From the NCBI GenBank assembly GCA_025963425.1, contig JAOPUQ010000290.1, positions 1 through 6,154 on the forward strand: a stretch of 6,154 nt of DNA. Direction: 5' to 3'. Shown here in pieces: positions 1 through 5,630 of the stretch. Origin of the DNA: Modestobacter sp. GTDB taxonomy: Bacteria; Actinomycetota; Actinomycetes; Mycobacteriales; Geodermatophilaceae. The position numbers were made by a program, and so were the translations under genes. Positions within the stretch are counted from its first letter, which is position 1; each line of letters opens with the position of its first letter. The notes beneath the pieces were generated by a model. The model was not told the origin of the DNA. It saw only the letters and a program-made list of their open reading frames with translations, and searched no databases.

Positions 1-412
1 CTGGCTGGAGGCGCTGCGGGCGTCGGCCGGCGGCTGGCTGACCGAGGACGCCGAGGCCCAGGTCGCGCTGGTCGGCGACTGGAACATCGCCCCGCAGGAC
101 GACGACGTCTGGGACATCTCGCTGTTCTCGCACTCCACGCACGTCACCGAGCCCGAGCGGGCGGCCTACCGCGGGGTCCTGGAAGCCGGGTACGCCGACG
201 TCGTCCGCCCGTACACGCCGGGGCCGGGGGTCTACACCTACTGGGACTACACCCAGCTGCGCTTTCCCCGCCGGGAGGGCATGCGGATCGACTTCGTGCT
301 CGGCTCCCCCGCGCTGGCCCGCCGGGTCTCCGACGCGCGGATCGACCGCGAGGAGCGCAAGGGCAAGGGCGCCAGCGACCACGCGCCCGTCGTCGTCGAG
401 CTCGGGGACTGA
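1..412 (+). CDS. xthA: Exodeoxyribonuclease III / AP endonuclease, C-terminal half (5' truncated by window)
   Basis: The reading frame is open from base 2 and stops at TGA 410-412, leaving 136 residues, about half of the usual 260-270. The visible part carries the exonuclease III signatures of the EEP (endonuclease/exonuclease/phosphatase) fold. These are GDWNIAP (residues 25-31 of the fragment, with the catalytic Asp26 and Asn28), YTYWDYTQLRFPRREGMRIDFVL (with Asp97) and the terminal SDHAPV, whose His127 is the catalytic histidine. The family cuts DNA 5' to abasic sites and removes 3'-blocking groups in base excision repair, using Mg2+ in the cytoplasm. The catalytic residues in this half are intact, so nothing suggests a pseudogene. 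The start lies outside the window. The next gene on the same strand begins 109 bp later behind its own promoter, so the two are probably not one operon. The family is secure; the symbol (xthA rather than another ExoIII paralogue) is less so. Confidence 0.93.
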   Translation, partial: WLEALRASAGGWLTEDAEAQVALVGDWNIAPQDDDVWDISLFSHSTHVTEPERAAYRGVLEAGYADVVRPYTPGPGVYTYWDYTQLRFPRREGMRIDFVLGSPALARRVSDARIDREERKGKGASDHAPVVVELGD

Positions 413-425
413 CCCGCCCTCGCGG

Positions 426-447
426 CGACGGTTCCGCGGAACCGTCG
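426..447. terminator. 22-bp perfect palindrome after xthA: possible U-less hairpin terminator or operator
   Basis: Each strand reads cgacggttccg followed by its exact reverse complement, giving 22 bp of uninterrupted dyad symmetry 14 bp after the xthA stop. As RNA it can fold into a 9-bp stem with a CGCG loop. No T-run follows. Actinobacteria often have hairpins without U-tracts behind genes, so a terminator for xthA is plausible. A perfect palindrome about 45 bp upstream of the next gene's promoter could equally be a binding site for a dimeric regulator. The symmetry is seen directly; the function is inferred. Confidence 0.45.
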
Positions 448-498
448 GTGCAGCCACCTCCGACCCGCAGACGACCCGCTGACCTGCGGAACTGTCGG
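436..498 (+). repeat. 13-bp direct repeat, two copies 50 bp apart
   Basis: The element gcggaaccgtcgg at 436-448 forms the right arm of the palindrome. It recurs as gcggaactgtcgg at 486-498, with 12 of 13 bases identical. The second copy contains the TGTCGG core of the proposed damage promoter. The first copy has no -10 hexamer at the matching distance, so it is not a second promoter of the same kind. It may be a duplicated activator half-site or a chance product of high-GC sequence. Confidence 0.5.
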
Positions 499-514
499 AC
501 GCCCCGGCTAGCTT
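492..514 (+). promoter_or_regulatory. Probable DNA-damage promoter (RecA-NDp / PafBC type) for the HNH gene
   Basis: The sequence has TGTCGG at 493-498 and a -10 hexamer TAGCTT at 509-514. This resembles the RecA-independent damage promoter known from mycobacteria (TTGTCRGTGG, about 8 nt, TAnnnT), which the activator PafBC serves together with RNA polymerase. The spacing here is 1 nt shorter, and the gtgg part is poorly kept (gacg). Genes of the 13E12/DUF222 family carry this motif upstream in Mycobacterium tuberculosis, which supports the assignment. The -10 ends 7 nt before the ATG at 522, so transcription should begin at or next to the start codon and give a leaderless mRNA. Confidence 0.6.
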
Positions 515-521
515 CGAGCGC

Positions 522-1946
522 ATGATCGATGCGACACGCACCGAGGTGTCCCCACCCGTCGACGGCAGGCCGGCCGAACCGCTGGACCACCTGGCGGACC
601 GCATCCGCGGTGGCGCCGTGCGGCTGGCCGCGGCGACCGCGGCCTGGCTGCGCCTGATCGCCGAGTTCGACGAGCGGGAGGGCTGGGCCGGGGTGGGCAT
701 CACCTCCTGTGCCCACTGGCTCGCCTGGCAGTGCGGTCTCACGCCCGGCACCGCCCGGCAGCACGTCCGGGTTGCCCGGGCACTGCGCCGGCTGCCGGCC
801 ATCGAGACGGCGTTCGCGGGCGGTGAGCTGTCCTACTCCAAGGTCCGCGCCCTCACCCGGGTCGCCGAACCCGGCACCGAGGAGGAGCTGGTCGAGTTCG
901 CCCGCCACGCCACCGCCTCCCAGGTCGAACGGACTGTGCGGGCCTGGCGCCGGGCCGACGACGCCGACGCGGGCCGGGTCGCTGATCGGCGCCGGTTCTC
1001 CTGGTCCTTCGACGACGACGACGGCATGGTGTCGATCCACGTGCGCCTGGACGCCGAGCAGGGCGCGCAGCTGCTCGCCGCGATCGAGTCCCTGGCCGAG
1101 CGGGATGCCCGCCGCGAACGGGCGGCGAGACGGCGCGCGGCTGCCGCGGAGCCGGTCGACGCCACGACGTGTGCCGATCCCGAGGTTCCGCCGCTCGGGG
1201 TGATGACCGAGCGCCGGTGCCGCGCACTGACCCAGCTGGCGGAGGCGGCCGCGGACGCCGACCGGCGGGCCGGGGACCCACCGCGGCGTGAGGTGGTGAT
1301 CGTGATGGACGCCGCGGTGCTCGCGGACGACGAGGCGGCCGGCCGCGCCCACCTGGAGGGCGGCCCGGCGATCAACCCTGCCCAGGCCCGCCGCCTGGCC
1401 TGCGACGCCGCCGTCACCGCCGTCCTCACCGAGGGCGCGCAGGTGCTGGCCCAGGGGCGGGCCCGGCGCTACGCCACCCGCGCCCAGCGGCGGGCACTGC
1501 TGGTCCGGGACGGAGGTTGCGCCCGGCCGGGGTGCGACGAGACGCGGATCGAACGCCTGCACGCCCACCACCTGCGGCACTGGCTGTCCGGTGGGCGGAC
1601 CGACGTGTCGAACATGGTGCTGCTCTGCGACGTCGACCACGGCCTGGTGCACGACCTCGACCTGGTCCTCGCCCGACCGTCCGGCGTGCTGGTGGCGACG
1701 TCGCCGGACGGCCAGCGGGTGTGGGCCCCGGCCGGCCCGGACCGGGCGCTGTCCCTGGTCCCGGCACGGTTCCGCGGAGCCGCCGGGGACGTCGGGCCGG
1801 ACCAGGACCCCGTGCTGGGGGACCTTCCTCCCGGCCGCCGCATGCTGCCCTCCGCACTGCCCTCCGACGGGGAGCGGATGGACCTGCAGCACGCCGTGTG
1901 GGCGCTCATGGCCCACCGGGACGCCGTCCGCCGACGCGCCGCCTGA
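522..1946 (+). CDS. DUF222 / HNH endonuclease domain protein (13E12 repeat family)
   Basis: This is a 474-residue protein with the usual two-part layout. Residues about 20-320 form the helical DUF222 region (W-A-GI-SCAHWLAW, then LSYSKVRALTRVA), and residues about 325-380 form an HNH nuclease domain. The HNH core shows C333-x4-C338, the HH pair at 349-350, N364, C369 and H373/H377, so the HNH catalytic residues appear intact. The usual fourth zinc ligand (C-x2-H/C after C369) is Asp372. The family corresponds to the REP13E12 genes of M. tuberculosis. It is multicopy in many actinobacteria, and its biological role is unresolved; cleavage of DNA is inferred from the fold. The ATG at 522 is chosen because the -10 lies 7 nt before it and the N-terminus matches family length. 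There is no Shine-Dalgarno. A variable Ala/Arg-rich linker lies at about 190-215. The family call is strong; the function is open. Confidence 0.93.
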   Translation: MIDATRTEVSPPVDGRPAEPLDHLADRIRGGAVRLAAATAAWLRLIAEFDEREGWAGVGITSCAHWLAWQCGLTPGTARQHVRVARALRRLPAIETAFAGGELSYSKVRALTRVAEPGTEEELVEFARHATASQVERTVRAWRRADDADAGRVADRRRFSWSFDDDDGMVSIHVRLDAEQGAQLLAAIESLAERDARRERAARRRAAAAEPVDATTCADPEVPPLGVMTERRCRALTQLAEAAADADRRAGDPPRREVVIVMDAAVLADDEAAGRAHLEGGPAINPAQARRLACDAAVTAVLTEGAQVLAQGRARRYATRAQRRALLVRDGGCARPGCDETRIERLHAHHLRHWLSGGRTDVSNMVLLCDVDHGLVHDLDLVLARPSGVLVATSPDGQRVWAPAGPDRALSLVPARFRGAAGDVGPDQDPVLGDLPPGRRMLPSALPSDGERMDLQHAVWALMAHRDAVRRRAA

Positions 1947-1954
1947 CCGCGCCC

Positions 1955-2842
1955 TTAGCGGGACCGGCCGCCCCGGCGGCGCGGCTGGGCGACCGGAACC
2001 CGCCCCGGCCACAACGCCTCGAGCGCCTCGGCGGTCTCCTCCCGGTAGTCCACCGCCGCGCCCACGGTGCGGGGCTTCATGCGCCCCAGCTGCGGGTCCA
2101 CCGAGTCGACCTCCCGGACGTCCCCGACCACCACGGTGATGTTGTCGGTGGGCGGACCGGCCAGGGCGGCCTCGCGCAGGGCCGCCGCGGCCTCGGCCGG
2201 CGTCGCGGCGCCGGCCAGCAGCTGACCGATCCGGTCGGGCCGGACGACGTCGGTCAGGCCGTCGGAGCAGACCATCAGCCGGTCGCCGGGCTGCGCGTCC
2301 AGCCTCAGCAGGTCCAGCCCGGCCAGGTCGTCGTCCCCGCCGTGCAGCGCGGCGTAGACCGCCGACCGCTGCGGGTGCACCCGCGCCTCCTCGACGGTGA
2401 GGTCACCGGCGTCGATCATCGCCTGCACCAGGGTGTGGTCGGTGCTCAACTGGACCAGCACGCCCTCGCGAAGCTGGTAGCCGCGGGAGTCGCCGATGTG
2501 GGCCAGCAACAGACCCTCGCTGTCGGCGTAGACCGCGGTCATCGTGGTGGCCATGCTGCGCAGCCGCGGGCGCTCGGTATAGGCCGCCCGAATGCGCTCG
2601 TTGGCACCGGTGACCACCCGGACCAGGTCGCTGGGGCCGGCACCGGAAGCGCCGGACACCGCCCGCCCGGTGCCCAGCGGGGCGAGCCAGTTCACCACCA
2701 GGGACGACGCGACAGCGCCGCCCACGTTGCCGCCGACCCCGTCGGCGATGGCGATGAGCAGGGGCGCCGCGCAGGCCGAGTCCTGGTTGTCCGGACGAGG
2801 GCCGGTCGTGGAGACCGCCGCAGAGTCCAGGACGAGCACCAT
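1955..2842 (-). CDS. PP2C-family Ser/Thr protein phosphatase (soluble)
   Basis: This 295-residue protein should remove phosphate from Ser/Thr residues using two Mn2+/Mg2+ ions, opposing Hanks-type kinases. The PP2C motifs appear in order: RPDNQD (Asp21), ADGVGG (Asp34), the ATTMTA strand, GDSR at 117-120, TDH at 135-136, HPQRS, CSDGL (Asp194) and TDNITVVV (Asp233). The metal ligands are complete, so activity is expected. There is no signal peptide or membrane segment, unlike membrane-anchored PstP. About 50 residues follow the catalytic core and end in a basic RRRGGRSR tail. The ATG at 2842 is preferred over an in-frame upstream ATG at 2914. Homologues begin a few residues before the first beta strand, and a -10 hexamer sits 8 nt before 2842. 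The gene is transcribed away from yaaA and converges on the HNH gene with 8 bp between the stop codons. No kinase gene is in view, so the substrate is unknown. Confidence 0.93.
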   Translation of the reverse strand: MVLVLDSAAVSTTGPRPDNQDSACAAPLLIAIADGVGGNVGGAVASSLVVNWLAPLGTGRAVSGASGAGPSDLVRVVTGANERIRAAYTERPRLRSMATTMTAVYADSEGLLLAHIGDSRGYQLREGVLVQLSTDHTLVQAMIDAGDLTVEEARVHPQRSAVYAALHGGDDDLAGLDLLRLDAQPGDRLMVCSDGLTDVVRPDRIGQLLAGAATPAEAAAALREAALAGPPTDNITVVVGDVREVDSVDPQLGRMKPRTVGAAVDYREETAEALEALWPGRVPVAQPRRRGGRSR

Positions 2843-2850
2843 GATCGAGC

Positions 2851-2856
2851 ACGTTA
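2851..2856 (-). promoter_or_regulatory. -10 hexamer (TAACGT) for the PP2C gene
   Basis: Read on the minus strand, TAACGT lies 8 nt upstream of the ATG at 2842, placing the start of transcription at or within about 2 nt of the start codon. No good -35 is visible at 17 nt, and no Shine-Dalgarno precedes the ATG. This fits a leaderless transcript. It is a short motif, and its support comes mainly from the same arrangement at the other genes here. Confidence 0.5.
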
Positions 2857-2860
2857 GATC

Positions 2861-2873
2861 ACCGGACACCGGT
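2861..2873. promoter_or_regulatory. Inverted repeat (ACCGG-ACA-CCGGT) in the divergent promoter region
   Basis: A perfect 5+3+5 inverted repeat lies in what would be the -35/-10 spacer of the PP2C promoter. Its CGGACACC (2863-2870) is repeated directly at 2889-2896, 26 bp on, towards yaaA. This is an operator-like layout between two divergent genes. No known regulator site is recognised, and short GC-rich repeats arise by chance. Confidence 0.3.
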
Positions 2874-2924
2874 TTCGTGCTGGTGACGCGGACACCCGGG
2901 CACATCCGAGCCACGGGGGCGACC

Positions 2925-2930
2925 TACCGT
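2925..2930 (+). promoter_or_regulatory. -10 hexamer (TACCGT) for yaaA
   Basis: TACCGT lies 8 nt before the GTG at 2939. It helps decide the yaaA start: an alternative TTG at 2930 would overlap the hexamer itself and could not be translated from this promoter. A G-run at 2915-2919 might be a weak Shine-Dalgarno for the TTG, so the choice is not closed. Confidence 0.5.
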
Positions 2931-2938
2931 TGCCCCCC

Positions 2939-3676
2939 GTGCTCGTCCTGCTTCCCCCCTCGGAGACCAAGCACCCGGGCGGCTCGGGCCCCCCGCTCGA
3001 CCTCGGTTCGCTCAGCACCCCGGCTCTGACCCCGGTCCGCGCGCAGCTCGTCGACGCGCTGGTCGAGCTGGCCGCCGACGTCCCGGCCGCCCGCGCGGTG
3101 CTCGGCCTGTCCCCCGCCAAGGACGAGGAGGTCGCCCGGAACGCGGCGCTGCGCACCAGCCCCACGCTGCCGGCCATCGAGCGCTACACCGGCGTGCTCT
3201 ACGACGCGCTGGACGTCGGTTCGCTCACCCGGGCCCAGCGGCGCCGCGCCGCCGGGCGGCTGGCGATCGGGTCGGCGCTGCTCGGCCTCGTCCGTGCCGA
3301 GGACCCCATCCCGGCCTACCGGCTGTCCGCGGGGTCGGTGCTGCCCGGGCTGCCGTCCCTGCGGACGTTGTGGAAGCCGGTGCTCGGCCCCGCGCTCGGC
3401 GAGACCGGCGAACTCGTGGTCGACCTGCGCTCGGGCGCCTACGCCGACCTGGCCCCGGTGCCCGAGGCGGTCACCGTGCAGGTGCTCAGCGAGCGGCCGG
3501 ACGGCACCCGCGCCGTCGTCAGCCACTTCAACAAGGCGCACAAGGGCCGGCTCGCCCGGCTGCTGGCCACCACCACCGCCGAGCCGGACACCGTCGTCCG
3601 GCTCCGCGCACTGCTGCGCCGGGCGGGGTTGCACGTGGAACACGACGGCGGCCGGCAGCTCACCCTGGTCGTCTGA
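2939..3676 (+). CDS. yaaA: YaaA / DUF328 peroxide stress protein
   Basis: This 245-residue protein matches the YaaA (UPF0246) family throughout. It has an N-terminal LLPPSETK (residues 4-11), PAIERYTGVLYDAL (78-91), IGSALLGLVRAEDPIPAYRL in the middle and the conserved FNKAHKGRLAR from Phe197. E. coli YaaA (258 aa) is induced by OxyR and lowers intracellular free iron during hydrogen peroxide stress; it binds DNA with an HhH-like fold. Transfer of that role to actinobacteria is inference. The GTG at 2939 gives MLVLLPPSETK, which lines up with the E. coli start MLILISPAKT and follows a -10 hexamer by 8 nt. Starting at TTG 2930 would add three residues (MPP). The protein is soluble and appears intact. 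It is divergent from the PP2C gene, and the amidase follows 23 bp downstream. Confidence 0.92.
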   Translation: MLVLLPPSETKHPGGSGPPLDLGSLSTPALTPVRAQLVDALVELAADVPAARAVLGLSPAKDEEVARNAALRTSPTLPAIERYTGVLYDALDVGSLTRAQRRRAAGRLAIGSALLGLVRAEDPIPAYRLSAGSVLPGLPSLRTLWKPVLGPALGETGELVVDLRSGAYADLAPVPEAVTVQVLSERPDGTRAVVSHFNKAHKGRLARLLATTTAEPDTVVRLRALLRRAGLHVEHDGGRQLTLVV

Positions 3677-3687
3677 CGGCGCTCCAC

Positions 3688-3693
3688 TACGGT
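3688..3693 (+). promoter_or_regulatory. -10 hexamer (TACGGT) for the amidase gene
   Basis: TACGGT ends 6 nt before the GTG at 3700, which puts the expected +1 exactly on the G of the start codon. It lies inside the 23-bp gap after yaaA, so the amidase can be expressed on its own as well as by read-through. No Shine-Dalgarno or clear -35 is visible. Confidence 0.5.
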
Positions 3694-3699
3694 CGCCGG

Positions 3700-5121
3700 G
3701 TGAGCAGCACCGATGACCTCTGCACCCGCCCGGCGACCGAACTGGCCGCGCTGGTCCGCGACCGCGAGGTCTCCGCCCGCGAGCTGATGGACGCCCACCT
3801 GGACCGGATCGAGCGGCTCAACCCCGCCCTGAACGCCATCGTCACGCTGGACGCCGACGGGGCCCGCGCCGCCGCCGACGCCGCCGACGCCGCGCTCGCG
3901 GCCGGCGAGGACGTCGGCCCGCTGCACGGGCTGCCGGTGGCGCACAAGGACACCCACGCCACCGGCGGCATGCGGACGACGTGGGGCTCCCCGCTGCACG
4001 CCGACACCGTGCCCGCGCACGACGAGCTCGTGGTGGCCCGGCTCAAGGCCGCCGGCGCCATCCGGGTGGGCAAGACCAACGTGCCGGAGTTCGCGGCCGG
4101 GTCGCACACCTTCAACACCCTCTTCGGCGCCACCCACAATCCCTACCGGCACGGGCTGTCGGCCGGCGGGTCCTCCGGCGGGGCGGCCGCCGCACTGGCC
4201 GCCGGGCTGGTGCCGCTGGCCGAGGGGAGCGACATGGGCGGGTCCCTGCGCAACCCGGCCGCCTTCTGCAACGTCGTCGGCCTGCGGCCCACGCCCGGCC
4301 GCGTCCCCACCCACCCGGCCGCCATCGGCTGGTCGCAGCTGTCGGTCCAGGGCCCGATGGGGCGCACCGTCGGCGACGTCGCGCTGGCGATGTCCGCGAT
4401 GGCCGGGCCGGACCCGCGCGTGCCGATCTCGCTCAGCGACGACCCGGCCGGGTTCGCCGCCCCGCTACCCACCGACCTCACCGGGCTGCGCGTGGCCTGG
4501 GCCCCCGACCTGGGCGGCCGGGTGCCGGTCGACCCGGCGATCACCGGGACGCTGACCGCCTCGCTCGGTGTCTTCAGCGACCTGGGTGCCACGGTCGAGG
4601 AGGACTGCCCGGACCTGCGCGGCGCGGACGAGGCGTTCGGCGTCTTGCGGGCCTGGCTGTTCGAGGCCAGCTTCGGCGACGTCGTGCGGCGCTCCCCGGA
4701 CAAGGTGAAGCAGACCATCCGCTGGAACGCCGCCCGCGGCGCCGAGCTGACCGGCGCCGACGTCGGCCGGGCCGAGGTGGCGCACACGAAGCTGTACGAG
4801 CGGGTGGTCGAGTTCTTCACCCGCTACGACGTCCTGGTGGCCCCGACCACCCAGGTGCTGCCCTTCCCGGTGGAGGTCGAGTACCCCACCGAGGTCGCCG
4901 GCGTCCCGATGGAGGACTACCTGGGCTGGATGCGCTCCTGCACGCTGATCTCCGCGACCGGCTGCCCGGCGCTGTCGCTGCCCGGCGGGTTCACCGCGGA
5001 CGGGCTGCCGGTCGGCCTGCAGGTCGTCGGCGCCCCGCGCGCCGACCGGCGGGTGCTCGAGGTCGGCCACGCGTTCGAGCAGGCGACCGGCTTCGGACGC
5101 CGGCGGCCCGACCTGGGCTGA
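3700..5121 (+). CDS. Amidase-signature family hydrolase
   Basis: This is a 473-residue enzyme of the amidase signature family, which hydrolyses carboxylic amides. The Ser-cisSer-Lys triad is complete: Lys83 in GLPVAHKD, cis-Ser158 in SAGGSSGG and nucleophile Ser182 in GSDMGGSLRNPA. The 24-residue spacing between the two serines is the same as in fatty acid amide hydrolase. The ending ALSLPGGFTADGLPVGLQVVG is the usual C-terminal family block. The family includes GatA, but there are no gatB or gatC neighbours. The GSDMGGSLRNPAAFCNVVGLRPTPGRVP block reads like the general aliphatic or aryl amidase branch. The substrate cannot be named from sequence. There is no signal peptide, so it should be cytoplasmic. 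The GTG at 3700 is chosen because it gives a normal family N-terminus (ATELAALVRDREVSARELMDAHLDRIE) and follows a -10 hexamer by 6 nt. Confidence 0.93.
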   Translation: MSSTDDLCTRPATELAALVRDREVSARELMDAHLDRIERLNPALNAIVTLDADGARAAADAADAALAAGEDVGPLHGLPVAHKDTHATGGMRTTWGSPLHADTVPAHDELVVARLKAAGAIRVGKTNVPEFAAGSHTFNTLFGATHNPYRHGLSAGGSSGGAAAALAAGLVPLAEGSDMGGSLRNPAAFCNVVGLRPTPGRVPTHPAAIGWSQLSVQGPMGRTVGDVALAMSAMAGPDPRVPISLSDDPAGFAAPLPTDLTGLRVAWAPDLGGRVPVDPAITGTLTASLGVFSDLGATVEEDCPDLRGADEAFGVLRAWLFEASFGDVVRRSPDKVKQTIRWNAARGAELTGADVGRAEVAHTKLYERVVEFFTRYDVLVAPTTQVLPFPVEVEYPTEVAGVPMEDYLGWMRSCTLISATGCPALSLPGGFTADGLPVGLQVVGAPRADRRVLEVGHAFEQATGFGRRRPDLG

Positions 5122-5132
5122 GACCCGGCGCC

Positions 5133-5621
5133 TCAGTCCCGGTCGCCGTCGGTGCCGGCGCGGTAGGCGCCACCGGCACCGGGGACGCCGGCCGGGCGGT
5201 GGGCCCTGGCCTCCTCGATCCGGTCCTGCCGGCGCGCGAAGACCACGGTGCCCACCAGGAACAGCCCGGAGATGACCAGGACGACGGCGCTGAGGGTGTT
5301 GACGAACGGCAGGTCCACCCCGGCCAGCGCCAGCACGCCCGCCGCCACGAGGACCAGTGCGGCGAGGGCGGCGCCGGCGGCACGCCAGGGGCTCTTGCCG
5401 ACCTCCTCGATCCCCTGCTCCGCCTTGTCCCTGGCGTAGTCCAGCGGCATACGGGCCCAGGAGAAGCGGGTGGCCAGCACCGCGAGCCCGGCGGCCACGA
5501 GCACGAAGCCGGGGCCGGGCAGCACGAGCAGCCCGATCCCGGCAAGGGTCAGCAGGCCGCCGAGGACGGCGACGACGACGGTCTTCACCACCGGTGGGTG
5601 CCCGCGACGGCGACCGGCCAT
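5133..5621 (-). CDS. PGPGW-type small integral membrane protein
   Basis: This 162-residue protein has a basic N-terminus followed by hydrophobic segments at about 14-34, 38-51, 81-101 and 108-128, so up to four membrane passes. The first two are joined by LLVLPGPGF (residues 31-39), and then AGLAVLATRFSWA. This matches the PGPGW putative transmembrane family (TIGR02611-like), except that Phe39 stands where the family name has Trp. A charged loop (about 57-80, LDYARDKAEQGIEEVGKSPWR) separates the two hairpins. The C-terminus is polar and probably disordered. The function of the family is unknown. The ATG at 5621 follows the glutamate dehydrogenase stop by 9 bp, so the two genes are almost surely cotranscribed. 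The stop lies 11 bp from the convergent amidase stop. Confidence 0.85.
   Translation of the reverse strand: MAGRRRGHPPVVKTVVVAVLGGLLTLAGIGLLVLPGPGFVLVAAGLAVLATRFSWARMPLDYARDKAEQGIEEVGKSPWRAAGAALAALVLVAAGVLALAGVDLPFVNTLSAVVLVISGLFLVGTVVFARRQDRIEEARAHRPAGVPGAGGAYRAGTDGDRD
5150..5181. terminator. Possible hairpin terminator downstream of the amidase gene
   Basis: Nine-base arms cggtgccgg (5150-5158) and ccggcaccg (5173-5181) are exact reverse complements around a 14-nt loop, about 28 bp beyond the amidase stop. No T-run follows. The stem lies inside the 3' coding end of the opposite-strand membrane protein gene, so the base pairing may simply reflect Gly/Ala/Pro codons. If real, it would stop read-through from the amidase. 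Confidence 0.3.
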
Positions 5622-5630
5622 GCGCGGCGG

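Noticed and set aside
436..464. The first 13-bp repeat copy (436-448) as a second damage promoter
   Set aside because: There is no TAnnnT hexamer at the required distance downstream.
1967..1980. Hairpin GCCGCC/GGCGGC near the HNH-PP2C junction as a terminator
   Set aside because: It has only a 2-nt loop (or a 5-bp stem with a 4-nt loop), lacks a T-run and lies in the Arg/Gly-rich end of the PP2C gene, where such pairing is expected by composition.
144..2012. A 622-codon open frame on the minus strand opposite xthA and the HNH gene
   Set aside because: Its translation is low-complexity Gly/Pro/Arg/Ala with no recognisable family. It overlays two well-supported genes and is a mirror of their GC-rich codon pattern.
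1517..2857. A 446-codon open frame on + spanning the HNH 3' end and the PP2C gene antisense
   Set aside because: It has the same low-complexity composition and no domain. The overlapping HNH and PP2C frames carry complete catalytic motifs.
2840..2914. Upstream in-frame ATG at 2914 as the PP2C start
   Set aside because: It would add 24 residues before the first conserved strand and place the proposed -10 inside the gene. The added residues do not resemble a signal peptide or PP2C sequence.
2930..2932. TTG as the yaaA start
   Set aside because: It would overlap the -10 hexamer TACCGT. GTG 2939 gives a start that aligns with the E. coli YaaA N-terminus, although a G-run at 2915-2919 keeps TTG possible.
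3700..5121. The amidase as GatA of the tRNA-dependent amidotransferase
   Set aside because: There is no gatB or gatC beside it, and the motif blocks read more like the general amidase branch. The shared triad alone does not identify GatA.
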